A stretch of DNA of 64,000 nt from Streptomyces coacervatus (GTDB taxonomy: Bacteria; Actinomycetota; Actinomycetes; Streptomycetales; Streptomycetaceae): assembly GCF_029223485.1 (NCBI RefSeq), contig NZ_JARHTP010000008.1:310001-374000 (forward strand). The letters run 5' to 3'. Below the pieces are notes generated by a model. That model was not told the origin of the DNA. It was given only the letters and a program-made list of their open reading frames with translations, and ran no database searches. How positions within the stretch are numbered: the first letter of the stretch is position 1; each line of letters starts with the position of its first letter. This document shows positions 27,330 through 36,800 of this stretch, piece by piece. Made by a program: the position numbers and the translations under genes.

Positions 27330-28274
27330 ATGGAGACGAGCACGGAGGGCGCGGCTCAGGCCCCCAGCAGCGATGCGGCGCAGGCGGATGCGCCGGTGAC
27401 GGTGGAACCGGCGGCGGCGGTGCCGCCGGTCGACGCGGCGGGCACGGGCCCGCGCGCCGCCATAGCGCCCGCCAGTCTGTCGCCCTCGCGCGCCAGTGAC
27501 TTCATGCAGTGCCCCCTGCTCTACCGGTTCCGCGTCATCGACCGGCTGCCCGAGAAGCCGAGCGAGGCGGCGACCCGGGGCACGCTGGTGCATGCGGTGC
27601 TGGAGCGGCTTTTCGACGCCCCGGCCGCGGAGCGGACCGCGCCGCGCGCCAAGTCCCTGATCCCGGGGCAGTGGGACCGGCTGCGGGAGACCCGGCCGGA
27701 AGTGGTGGAGCTGTTCGAGGACGATCCCGAGGGCGAGCGGTTGGCGCGCTGGCTGGGTGAGGCGGAGCAGCTCGTCGAGCGCTGGTTCTCACTGGAGGAT
27801 CCGACCAGGCTGGAGCCGGCCGAGCGGGAGCTGTTCGTGCAGGCCGAGCTGGACTCGGGGCTGATGCTGCGCGGGATCATCGACCGGGTCGATGTGGCGC
27901 CCACGGGCGAGGTGCGGATCGTCGACTACAAGACGGGCAAGGCGCCCCGGCCCGAGTACGCGGAAGGCGCGCTGTTCCAGATGAAGTTCTACGCCCTGGT
28001 GGTGTGGCGCTTGAAGAACGTCGTGCCCAGGCGGCTGCAGCTCGTCTATCTCGGCAGCGGGGACGTCCTGACGTACGACCCCGTCGTCGCCGACCTGGAG
28101 CGCGTCGAGCGCAAGCTGCTGGCGCTGTGGGAGGCGATCCGGCAGGCGACGGAGTCGGGGGACTGGCGCCCGCGCCCCACCAAGCTGTGCGGCTGGTGCG
28201 ACCACCAGGCGCACTGCCCGGAGTTCGGCGGCACTCCCCCGCCGTATCCGCTGCCGGTCGGAGCCGGTGGCTGA
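27330..28274 (+). CDS. RecB-family exonuclease, PD-(D/E)XK type
   Basis: Nuclease of 314 residues resembling the AddB/RecB C-terminal nuclease domain. After a 55-residue disordered leader come the Cys-containing FMQCPLLYRF segment, GTLVHAVLERLF, and the catalytic GIIDRVD...IVDYKTGKAP. The end has CGWCDHQAHC. The four cysteines probably hold an Fe-S cluster, as in AddB. It has no helicase domain and may act alone in DNA repair. ATG 27330. The last codons and the stop (28272-28274) lie inside the left arm of a long inverted repeat. Confidence 0.85.
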   Translation: METSTEGAAQAPSSDAAQADAPVTVEPAAAVPPVDAAGTGPRAAIAPASLSPSRASDFMQCPLLYRFRVIDRLPEKPSEAATRGTLVHAVLERLFDAPAAERTAPRAKSLIPGQWDRLRETRPEVVELFEDDPEGERLARWLGEAEQLVERWFSLEDPTRLEPAERELFVQAELDSGLMLRGIIDRVDVAPTGEVRIVDYKTGKAPRPEYAEGALFQMKFYALVVWRLKNVVPRRLQLVYLGSGDVLTYDPVVADLERVERKLLALWEAIRQATESGDWRPRPTKLCGWCDHQAHCPEFGGTPPPYPLPVGAGG

Positions 28275-28422
28275 ACCCCGGTCGGATCAGCACACGTCGT
28301 CTGGTGCGTGCGATCGCAAGGCGCCGGAAGGTCCTCGTAGCGGAGCTACTAGGACCTTCCGGCAACGCGGCGAGCGTGCGTGCCAGGAGGCGTGCGCCCG
28401 GCCGGGGTTCAGCCACCGGCTC
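28261..28422. repeat. Long imperfect inverted repeat overlapping a gene end
   Basis: The outer arms 28261-28281 and 28402-28422 are perfect inverse copies over 21 bases (GAGCCGGTGGCTGAACCCCG plus one). An inner arm pair, 28323-28335 and 28351-28363 (GCCGGAAGGTCCT and complement), is perfect over 13 bases and is capped by a GTAG/CTAC stem. Between outer and inner arms there are about 34-41 bases per side with partial, transition-rich similarity. The structure starts before the nuclease stop codon and also serves as a terminator-like hairpin. It looks like an inverted duplication or a miniature mobile repeat. Confidence 0.75.
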
Positions 28423-28510
28423 TGAGGACGGTCGGGTCCGGTGACGGGGCGGTCGAGTCGGTTGACGTCGCTCAGGGCAGAATGGGGCCGGGCTAGCGAA
28501 GGAGATTTAC

Positions 28511-29182
28511 GTGGCCATCCGCGTCCTACTGGTCGACGACCAGCCGCTGCTGCGTACCGGCTTCCGGATGATCCTGGAGGCGGAGCAGGACATCGCGGTC
28601 GTGGGTGAGGCCGGAGACGGCCTCCAGGCTCTCGACCAGGTGCGGGCGCTGCAGCCCGACGTGGTCCTGATGGACATCCGTATGCCTCGTATGGACGGGG
28701 TGGAGGCGACCCGGCAGATCACCGGGCCCGGGCGGGACGGCCCGGCGAAGGTGCTGGTGCTGACCACCTTCGATCTGGACGAGTATGTGGTGGAGGCGCT
28801 GCGGGCGGGTGCCAGCGGCTTCCTGTTGAAGGACGCGCCGGCCAATGAGCTGGTGCAGGCGATCCGTGTGGTGGCCGGCGGCGAGGCCATGCTGGCGCCG
28901 AGCATCACCCGGCGGCTGCTCGACAAGTACGCGACCCATCTGCCCTCCGGCGACGAGCCGGTGCCGGACGCCTTGAACACGCTCACCGAGCGCGAGGTGG
29001 AGGTGCTGAAGCTGGTGGCCCGCGGGCTGTCCAATGCGGAGATCGCCGCCGATCTGTTCGTCAGCGAGACCACTGTGAAGACGCACGTGGGTCATGTGCT
29101 GACCAAGCTGGGGCTGCGTGACCGGGTGCAGGCCGCGGTGTATGCGTACGAGAGCGGTCTGGTGCGTCCCGGCGCGCAGTAG
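28511..29182 (+). CDS. NarL/LuxR-family response regulator, orphan
   Basis: Response regulator of 223 residues. The receiver domain (about 1-120) has the acidic pair in LLVDDQP, the phospho-acceptor Asp in VVLMDIRMPRMDGVE, and LTTF and FLLKDAP with the conserved Lys. A C-terminal LuxR-type helix-turn-helix follows (LTEREVEVLKLVARGLSNAEIAADLFVSETTVKTHV). All phosphotransfer residues appear intact. No histidine kinase lies next to it, so its partner is elsewhere. GTG 28511 has a strong GAAGGAG site. Confidence 0.9.
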   Translation: MAIRVLLVDDQPLLRTGFRMILEAEQDIAVVGEAGDGLQALDQVRALQPDVVLMDIRMPRMDGVEATRQITGPGRDGPAKVLVLTTFDLDEYVVEALRAGASGFLLKDAPANELVQAIRVVAGGEAMLAPSITRRLLDKYATHLPSGDEPVPDALNTLTEREVEVLKLVARGLSNAEIAADLFVSETTVKTHVGHVLTKLGLRDRVQAAVYAYESGLVRPGAQ

Positions 29183-29200
29183 CGCGGCGGCCGTTCGACG

Positions 29201-29235
29201 CGAAGGGCGCCCTCTGCGCGAGAGGGCGCCCTTCG
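29201..29235. terminator. Bidirectional terminator
   Basis: A perfect 15-bp stem (CGAAGGGCGCCCTCT and complement) with a GCGCG loop, between convergent genes that end at 29182 and 29254. Confidence 0.9.
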
Positions 29236-29253
29236 TCCGTGTACGGCAGTCGC

Positions 29254-30834
29254 TCAGTCCTTGTTGAGTTCCCAGAAGCGGAAGACCGTCGAGGCGTCGA
29301 GGCAGTACTCGAGGCCGTAGACGTTCTCGCGGGTGACCGCGTACTGCTTGGCCTGCCAGACCGGGAGGACGGGCAGTTGGTCGGCGACGATGTCCTGCAG
29401 CCTGCCGTAGTCGTTGTCGGTCGCGGCGCGGTCGCTCTCGGCGGCGGTGCGCGGGATGAGCGTGCCGGTGATGGTGCTGTTGCTGTAGTTGTTGCTCAGT
29501 ACGTTGCCCTTGCCGAAGAAGGGGGCGGTGAAGTTGTCGGCGTCCGGGTAGTCCGGCACCCAGCCCTTCACGTACACGCCGTACTTGCCCTTGGCGATGT
29601 CCTTCTCGTACTGGTCGAAGGCCACGGACTTCACGTCGGCGGCGAAGAGGCCGCTGGCGTTGAGCTGCCCCGCGATGGCCTTCAGCTCCTGGTCGGTCGC
29701 CGGGCCGTAGCGCGACGGGGTGGACCAGAGGGTCAGCTTGACCTTGCCGGTGATGCCTTCGGCCTTGAGGGCGGCTGCGGCCTTGGCGGGCGAGGGGCTG
29801 GCGCCGTAGGTGTCGAAGAAGGCCGTGTTGTGGCCGGCGATGCCTGCCGGGATGATCGAGTACAGCGGGGTGGCGGTGCCCTGGTAGACGTTCTTGATGA
29901 GGGCGTCGCGGTCGAGCAGGTAGGCGATGGCCTTGCGCACGCCGAGCTTTCCGGCGACCGCGTCCTTCATGTTGAAGACCAGGTGCTGGACCTCGGCGCT
30001 GCTGCCCTCGACGACCTCGGCCTTCGAGCTGTTGTCGGCGTTCTGGATGTCGGCGATGTCGCCCGCGCTCAGACCTCGGTAGGCGATGTCGATCTTGTCG
30101 TCCAGCAGCGCCTTCTTCAAGGTGGACGCGTTGCCGTGGAAGAACTTCAGCGTCACGCCGGAGTTCTTCACCTTGGCGTTGCCCTTGTAGTTCTCGTTGA
30201 CGGAGAAGACGGCCTTGTCGTCGGCGATCGAATCCAGCTTGTAGGGGCCGGAGCCGACCGCCTTGCCGTCCTTGCGCAGTCCGGTCGCCTCGTACTGGCT
30301 GTGGTCGACGATGGAGCCCGCACCGGAGGCGATCTTGCTCGGGAAGGTGGCGTCGGGCACCTTCAGCCGGAAGACGACGGTCTTCGCGTCCGGCGCCTCC
30401 ACCTTGTCCAGCATGGGGAACATGATCGCCGGACCGGCAGCGTCGTTGATCTTGAGCATGCGGTCGAAGGAGAACTTGACGTCCTCGGAGGTGAGCGAGT
30501 CACCGTTGCTGAACTTGAGGCCGTCCTTCAACGTGCACTGGTAGATCTTGGTCGACGTGTCGGTAAAGGCGCACGCCTTGGCCGCCTCCGGCTCGGGCTC
30601 CGTGCCTCCGTCGGGGAAGCTGAGCAGCGACTGGAAGACGTTGTTGAACAACAGCCAGGAGCCGGGGTCGTAGCCGGAGGCGGGGTCGGTGGCCAGGACG
30701 TCGTCCGACATTCCCATGACTATGGACGAACCGGTCCCCCCGGAAGCTCCGCTGCCCGTTCCGCAGCCGGTCAGAAGCCCGGAGGCCAGCCCCGCCACTA
30801 CGGGCAGGACCGGCCACTGGTTACGCATGTTCAC
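29254..30834 (-). CDS. Oligopeptide-type ABC solute-binding lipoprotein, paralog 2
   Basis: Family 5 extracellular solute-binding protein of 526 residues. The signal (RNQWPVLPVVAGLASG) ends in a lipobox LLTGC, then a Gly/Ser linker. The large periplasmic-binding fold has family-typical segments (YQCTLKDGLKFSNGDSLTSEDVKFSFDRM, GSGPYKLDS, KYGVYVKGWVPDYPDADNF). GTG 30834 has a GAAGG site 8 bases upstream. It lies 68 bases downstream of a paralog. No permease or ATPase gene accompanies the pair, so it must use an unlinked transporter or act in sensing. Confidence 0.85.
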   Translation of the reverse strand: MNMRNQWPVLPVVAGLASGLLTGCGTGSGASGGTGSSIVMGMSDDVLATDPASGYDPGSWLLFNNVFQSLLSFPDGGTEPEPEAAKACAFTDTSTKIYQCTLKDGLKFSNGDSLTSEDVKFSFDRMLKINDAAGPAIMFPMLDKVEAPDAKTVVFRLKVPDATFPSKIASGAGSIVDHSQYEATGLRKDGKAVGSGPYKLDSIADDKAVFSVNENYKGNAKVKNSGVTLKFFHGNASTLKKALLDDKIDIAYRGLSAGDIADIQNADNSSKAEVVEGSSAEVQHLVFNMKDAVAGKLGVRKAIAYLLDRDALIKNVYQGTATPLYSIIPAGIAGHNTAFFDTYGASPSPAKAAAALKAEGITGKVKLTLWSTPSRYGPATDQELKAIAGQLNASGLFAADVKSVAFDQYEKDIAKGKYGVYVKGWVPDYPDADNFTAPFFGKGNVLSNNYSNSTITGTLIPRTAAESDRAATDNDYGRLQDIVADQLPVLPVWQAKQYAVTRENVYGLEYCLDASTVFRFWELNKD

Positions 30835-30902
30835 TGCTTGTGCCTTCTCGTCGGGTTCGGGACCCCGGGGCCACACTCCCCGGGCCCCGGGCACGAGAGA
30901 GA

Positions 30903-32507
30903 TCAGCCGCTCACGCCACGGCCGAGCTCCCACAGCTGAAGGGTCGAGGAGGAGTTGAGCGCGTACGCGGTCCCCGTCACGTCGTCGCGGGCGGCGACGT
31001 ACTGCTTGCCCTGCCACAGCGGCAGGATCGGGACGTCGTCGGCGACGATGTCCTGGATGGTGGTCAGGTTGCCGGCGGCCGCGATGCGGTCGGCGTCGCG
31101 GCGCGACGCCGGGATCAGCGTGTCGATGATCCTGTTGTTGCGGTACGGCGACTTGAGGAAGTTGTCCTTGTCGAGGAACGGCGCAAGGTAGTTGTCGGCG
31201 TCCGGGAAGTCCGGGAACCAGCCCATGCCCCAGACGTCGTACTTGCCCTTGCGCTCGGCCGGGACGAACGCCGACCAGGGCGAGCCCTGGATGGTGACGT
31301 CGAACAGTCCGCTGTCGTTGAGCTGCTTCTGAAGGATCTCGAATTCCTTCTTGGTGGCCGAGCCGTAGTGGTCGGTCGTGTAGTGCAGCGTCAGCTTGAC
31401 CGGGGTGGTGATGTTGGCGCCGGTCAGCAGGGCCTTGGCCTTGGCGGTGTTCGGGTCGCCGTACTTGTTGAAGAACGAGTTGGAGTGGCCGGTGATGCTC
31501 GCCGGGACCAGCGAGTAGAGCGGCTCGGCCTGGGTTCCGTACACCTTGGAGACGATCTCGCCGCGGTTGATGAGCTGGGCCATCGCCTGGCGGACGGCCT
31601 TGTTCTTCACGGACGGGGCATTGGTGTTGAACGCGAGGTAGCGGATCTCCAGACCCGACATCTCGACCAGGTCCTCGTTGTTGTCCGTGCTGGCGGACAG
31701 CTTCTGGATCTGGTCCGGCGACATGGTGCGGGTCATCACGTCGATGTCGCCCTTGTCGAGGGCCTTGCCCATCGCGTCGGCGTCCGCATAGGAGATCATG
31801 TCGACCTTGGAGTTGTTCACCGTCAGCGTCCCCTTGTAGTTGGGGTTCTTGGTGAACGTGGCCTTGACGATCGTGTCGTTCTTGACGTCGGCCGAGAGGG
31901 TGTAGGGGCCGGAGCCGTCGATGTCGAAACCGTCGCGCAGCTTGTTCTTCTCGTAGTCGGCGGGGTTGACGATGCCCGCGACCGGAGTCGACAGCTTGTA
32001 CGGGAAGGTGGCGTCCGCGGTCTTGAGGTGGAAGATGACCTCGTTGTCACCCTGCGTCTCGACGGTGTCGATGGTGTTCAGCAGGGCGGAGACGCCGGAG
32101 TCGGCCTTGATGGCGCGGGCGCGGTCGATGGAGTACTTCACATCGGCCGCGGTGATCTTGTCGCCATTGGCGAACTTCAGGCCGTCGCGCAGCGTGCAGG
32201 CGTAGCGCTCGTTGCCCGAGTCGGTGAAGCCGCAGCTCTGCGCGGCCTCGGGTACCGGGTCGCCCTCGCCCTTCGGCTGGATCATCAGGGTCTGCACGGT
32301 CTGGCGCAGGATGTTCCAGGTGCCGACGTCGTACGCGTACGCCGGGTCCAGCGGCGCCGGTGCGTCCTTGGTGGCGGCGAAGGTGTCCGTGGTGCCGACG
32401 GTGATCGCGTCAGTACCGCCGCTGCCACTGCCGGAACCCCCACAAGCGGCGAGCACGGGCGCGAGCAGGCCGACCACGGCCGGCAGCACCAAAGTCTTGC
32501 GGTTCAT
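30903..32507 (-). CDS. Oligopeptide-type ABC solute-binding lipoprotein, paralog 1
   Basis: Family 5 solute-binding lipoprotein of 534 residues, with signal MNRKTLVLPAVVGLLAPV and lipobox LAAC followed by a Gly/Ser spacer. The same landmark segments occur as in the next gene (YACTLRDGLKFANGDKITAADVKYSIDRA, GSGPYTLSAD, KYDVWGMGWFPDFPDADNYLAPF), so the two genes arose by tandem duplication. ATG 32507 has a GGAG site; more upstream codons in the frame lack one. The ligand is probably a peptide or similar molecule, but this is not determinable here. Confidence 0.85.
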   Translation of the reverse strand: MNRKTLVLPAVVGLLAPVLAACGGSGSGSGGTDAITVGTTDTFAATKDAPAPLDPAYAYDVGTWNILRQTVQTLMIQPKGEGDPVPEAAQSCGFTDSGNERYACTLRDGLKFANGDKITAADVKYSIDRARAIKADSGVSALLNTIDTVETQGDNEVIFHLKTADATFPYKLSTPVAGIVNPADYEKNKLRDGFDIDGSGPYTLSADVKNDTIVKATFTKNPNYKGTLTVNNSKVDMISYADADAMGKALDKGDIDVMTRTMSPDQIQKLSASTDNNEDLVEMSGLEIRYLAFNTNAPSVKNKAVRQAMAQLINRGEIVSKVYGTQAEPLYSLVPASITGHSNSFFNKYGDPNTAKAKALLTGANITTPVKLTLHYTTDHYGSATKKEFEILQKQLNDSGLFDVTIQGSPWSAFVPAERKGKYDVWGMGWFPDFPDADNYLAPFLDKDNFLKSPYRNNRIIDTLIPASRRDADRIAAAGNLTTIQDIVADDVPILPLWQGKQYVAARDDVTGTAYALNSSSTLQLWELGRGVSG

Positions 32508-32958
32508 GCTCGTGTTTCTCCAGAGCTGTTCAGGTCCGTGTACCCGGCATGCAGGGGTGTCGCGGCGGATCACGGGGGTAGGTGCGATGGTTCTCGCGAC
32601 GAGATTAGTCCGCACCTGCACGGCGGTTCGCAGTCACCGGAGTTGAGAGCCCATCACGCAGCGGAACCGGCCGCGGACAGACCGAAAACCCGACAGGGGA
32701 AGGATTCGTGCAGCGTTCCACCAATCGGGACACAAGGGCACGTCCCCGCACCCCGAAAAGGGGCGAAGAGCACACCCCGTACGACCTGTCGACCCTCGAT
32801 TAAGTGGGGAACCTCACATTCCCGTTGGTCGGGATCGGTACCGGAATTCGGCCATCCGCCGTGCTTCGAATTCTTCGTACACCAGCCCTGGGAATTCCTG
32901 TCCTATCGACTCCGCACGCTGGGTGAACACCCAGCGCATTTCCGTCAACAGATGGCGA
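32508..32958. other. Intergenic region upstream of the binding-protein pair
   Basis: 451 bases between the start of the first binding-protein gene and the end of the HAD gene, both on the minus strand. No conserved reading frame or leader peptide was found. The only structure seen is the hairpin at 32917-32936. The part near 32560-32640 presumably carries the promoter for the binding proteins, but no convincing -35/-10 pair stood out. Confidence 0.5.
32917..32936 (-). terminator. Hairpin after the HAD gene
   Basis: An 8-bp stem CGCTGGGT/ACCCAGCG with a GAAC loop, 22 bases past the HAD stop. No T-tract follows. Confidence 0.55.
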
Positions 32959-33654
32959 TCAGAGAGTGATCAGTCCGCGTAGGAATGCCAGGTCGACGTC
33001 TTCGAGGGAGGTGACGACGGTGCGGCGGGCGGCGGGGGCGATGGGGGCGACCGAGGGCACCGCGACCACATGACAGCCCGCGGCCTCGGCCGCCGCGACG
33101 CCGGTCGCGGTGTCCTCGACGACCGCGCATCTGGCCGGATCCACGCCGAGTCCGGCGGCGGCGGCCAGATACGGGTCGGGGTGCGGCTTGGTGCGCGGCA
33201 CCTCGTCGCCGGCCACCGACAGGGCGAAGTGCTGCGGGCCGAGCGAGGTGAGCACCCGGTCGATGATGCGCCGGTGGGAGGCGGAGACCAGGGCGGTGGG
33301 GATCTCGTACTCGGAGAGTTCGGCGAGGAGCCTGGCGGCGCCCGGCATCAGCGGCAGGGCGCGGTCGATGCGGTCCTCGAACCCCTCGTTGAGCAGCACC
33401 ATGAGCTCGGCGAGGGCGATGTCGGCGCCGGTGGCCTCGATCAGGAACCCCGCGCTGCGGGTCATGGGACCGCCGACCACGACATGGCGCCAGGTGTCGT
33501 CGAGCGCATGGCCGAGGCCGGCGAAGATCTCGACCTCGACATCCCACCAGAAGCCCTCGGTGTCCACGAGGGTTCCGTCCATGTCGAGGAGCACGGCCTG
33601 CAGTGCTGAGCCTTCGGCCGTACGGGTTCCGAGCGCGGGGACCGTACTGGTCAT
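32959..33654 (-). CDS. HAD-superfamily hydrolase (phosphoglycolate phosphatase-like)
   Basis: Haloacid dehalogenase-type phosphatase of 231 residues. Motif I is LLDMDGTLVDTEG with nucleophile and acid Asp. Motif II is ALVSASHR, motif III is the Lys in RTKPHPDPY, and motif IV is VVEDTATGVAAAEAAG. The alpha-helical cap lies between motifs I and II. The substrate is a small phosphate ester not predictable from sequence. The gene is linked to metH (197 bases upstream on the same strand). Confidence 0.85.
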   Translation of the reverse strand: MTSTVPALGTRTAEGSALQAVLLDMDGTLVDTEGFWWDVEVEIFAGLGHALDDTWRHVVVGGPMTRSAGFLIEATGADIALAELMVLLNEGFEDRIDRALPLMPGAARLLAELSEYEIPTALVSASHRRIIDRVLTSLGPQHFALSVAGDEVPRTKPHPDPYLAAAAGLGVDPARCAVVEDTATGVAAAEAAGCHVVAVPSVAPIAPAARRTVVTSLEDVDLAFLRGLITL

Positions 33655-33851
33655 CCGGGCGCACCTCCTTGAGGGGCGATCAGGCCGGTTCCCGCGCGGG
33701 GAACCGGCCTGCAGTGGACCGACCAGTGTACGACTGTTGCGGCCGAAACGCCTCGTTTATTCGGCGTGGTCCGGGGCACACCGTGAATACCGCCGGGGGA
33801 TGCCCTGACGTGCGCCGATGTGCCTTCGGACCGGCATTTTCGACGAGCCCC

Positions 33852-36800
33852 TCAGCGGGCGTTGAAGTACTTCGCCTCGGGGTGGTGGATCACGATCGCG
33901 TCGGTGGACTGCTCCGGGTGCAGCTGGAACTCCTCGGAGAGGTGGACGCCGATGCGCTCCGGCTGGAGCAGGTCGGCGATCTTGGCGCGGTCCTCCAGAT
34001 TGGGGCAGGCGCCGTAGCCGAGGGAGAAGCGGGCACCCCGGTACTTCAGGGCGAACATGTCCTCCATCTCGCTCGGGTCCTCGCCGGCGAAGCCCAGCTC
34101 GCTGCGCACCCGCGCGTGCCAGTACTCGGCGAGCGCCTCCGCCAGCTGGACGGACAGGCCGTGCAGTTCGAGGTAGTCGCGGTAGGCGTTGGCCTCGAAC
34201 ATGCGGGCCGTCTCCTCGCCGATGCGCGAGCCGACGGTGACGACCTGCAGGCCGACGACGTCGGTCTGGCCCGCCTCCTGCGGGCGGAAGAAGTCCGCGA
34301 GGCACAAGCGGCGGCCGCGGCGCTGGCGCGGGAAGGTGAAGCGGGTGCGCTCGTTGCCGTGCTCGTCCAGGATGATCAGGTCGTCGTCCTTGGAGACGCA
34401 CGGGAAGTAGCCGTAGACGACGGCCGCTTCCAGCAGGTTGTCGGTCTGCAGCTTGTCCAGCAGACCCCGCAGCCGCGGCCGGCCCTCGGTGTCGACGAGT
34501 TCCTCGTACGTCGGTCCCTCACCGGTGCGGGCCTGCTTGAGACCCCACTGGCCCTTGAACAGGGCGCCCTCGTCCAGCCAGCTCGCGTACTCCTTGAGCT
34601 GGATGCCCTTGATGACGCGGGTGTCCCAGAAGGGCGGGGTGGGAATGCGGTTGTCGGTGGCGACGTCGGAGCGGACGTGGCCCTCCTCCGGGCGTTCCTC
34701 CACCGCGACGGCGGCCGCCGCGCGGACCCGGCGCTGCTTCAGTTCCGGCAGTTTCGCTCCGGGCACGCCCCGCTTGACGCCGATGAGGGCGTCCATCAGG
34801 CGCAGGCCCTCGAACGCGTCGCGGGCGTAGCGGACCTCGCCCTCGTAGATCTCGTGCAGGTCCTGTTCGACGTACGCCCTGGTGAGCGCGGCGCCGCCGA
34901 GGATGACCGGGTAGTCGGCCGCCAGCTTGCGCTGGTTGAGCTCCTCCAGGTTCTCCTTCATGATCACGGTCGATTTGACCAGGAGACCGGACATGCCGAT
35001 GACGTCCGCGCGGTGCTCCTCGGCCGCTTCGAGGATCGCGGAGACGGGCTGCTTGATGCCCAGGTTGACCACGTTGTAGCCGTTGTTGGACAGGATGATG
35101 TCGACGAGGTTCTTGCCGATGTCATGGACGTCGCCGCGGACGGTGGCGAGGACGATGGTGCCCTTGCCCTCCGCGTCGGACTTCTCCATGTGCGGTTCGA
35201 GATACGCCACCGCCGTCTTCATGACCTCGGCGGACTGGAGCACGAACGGCAGCTGCATCTGGCCGGAGCCGAACAGCTCGCCGACGACCTTCATGCCGTC
35301 CAGGAGCGTCTCGTTGACGATGTCGAGGGCGGGGCGGGTCGTGAGGGCGTCGGCGAGGTCGGCCTCCAGGCCGTTCTTCTCGCCGTCGATGATGCGGCGC
35401 TTGAGGCGCTCCTCCAGCGGGAGGGCGGCCAGCTCCTCGGCCTTGCCGGCCTTCAGGGACTTCGCGGTGGCGCCCTCGAACAGGGCCATCAGCTTCTGCA
35501 GGGGGTCGTAGCCCTCGGCGCGGCGGTCGTAGACGAGGTCGAGGGCCGTCTTCACCTCTTCCTCGGTGAAGCGGGCGATCGGCAGGATCTTCGACGCGTG
35601 GACGATCGCCGAGTCCAGTCCCGCCTTGACGCACTCGTCCAGGAAGACGGAGTTGAGCAGGATGCGGGCGGCCGGGTTCAGGCCGAAGGAGATGTTGGAC
35701 AGGCCCAGCGTGGTCTGCACGTCCGGGTGGCGGCGCTTGAGTTCGCGGATCGCCTCGATGGTGGCGATGCCGTCCCCCCGCGACTCCTCCTGGCCGGTGC
35801 AGATGGTGAAGGTCAGGGTGTCGATGAGGATGTCCGACTCGTGGATGCCCCAGTTGTTGGTGAGGTCGTCGATGAGCCGCTCGGCGATCTCGACCTTCTT
35901 CTCGGGGGTGCGGGCCTGGCCCTCCTCGTCGATGGTCAGCGCGATCAGCGCGGCGCCATGCTCCTGCGCCAGCCTGGTGACCTTCGCGAAACGGGACTCC
36001 GGGCCGTCGCCGTCCTCGTAGTTGACGGAGTTGATGACCGCACGGCCGCCGAGCTTCTCCAACCCGGCCTGGATGACGTCCACTTCGGTGGAGTCCAGCA
36101 CGATCGGCAGGGTGGAGGCGGTGGCGAAGCGGCCGGCCAGCTCCTCCATGTCGGCGACGCCGTCGCGGCCGACGTAGTCCACGCAGAGGTCCAGCATGTG
36201 GGCGCCCTCGCGGATCTGGTCGCGGGCCATCTCCACGCAGTCGTCCCAGCGGGCGGCCAGCATCGCCTCGCGGAACTTCTTCGAGCCGTTGGCGTTGGTG
36301 CGCTCGCCGATGGCCAGGTACGAGGTGTCCTGGCGGAACGGGACGGTCTGGTAGAGGGAGGCGGCGCCCGGCTCGGGCTGCGGGTTGCGCTCGGTCGGGG
36401 CGAGCTCGCGGACCCGCTCGACGACCTGGCGCAGATGCTCGGGGGTGGTGCCGCAGCAGCCGCCGATGAGGGAGAGGCCGTATTCGCGTACGAAGGTCTC
36501 CTGGGCGTCGGCGAGCTCCGGCGCCGTGAGCGGGTAGTGGGCGCCGTCCTTGCCCAGGACCGGGAGGCCCGCATTGGGCATGCAGGACAACTGGATGCGC
36601 GAGTGGCGGGCCAGGTAGCGCAGGTGCTCGCTCATCTCGGACGGGCCGGTCGCGCAGTTCAGACCGATCATGTCGATGCCCAGCGGCTCCAGCGCGGTGA
36701 GCGCGGCACCGATCTCCGAGCCGAGCAGCATGGTGCCGGTCGTCTCCACCGTCACCGACACGATCAGCGGGACCTGGTACCCGGCCACGTCCATCGCCCG

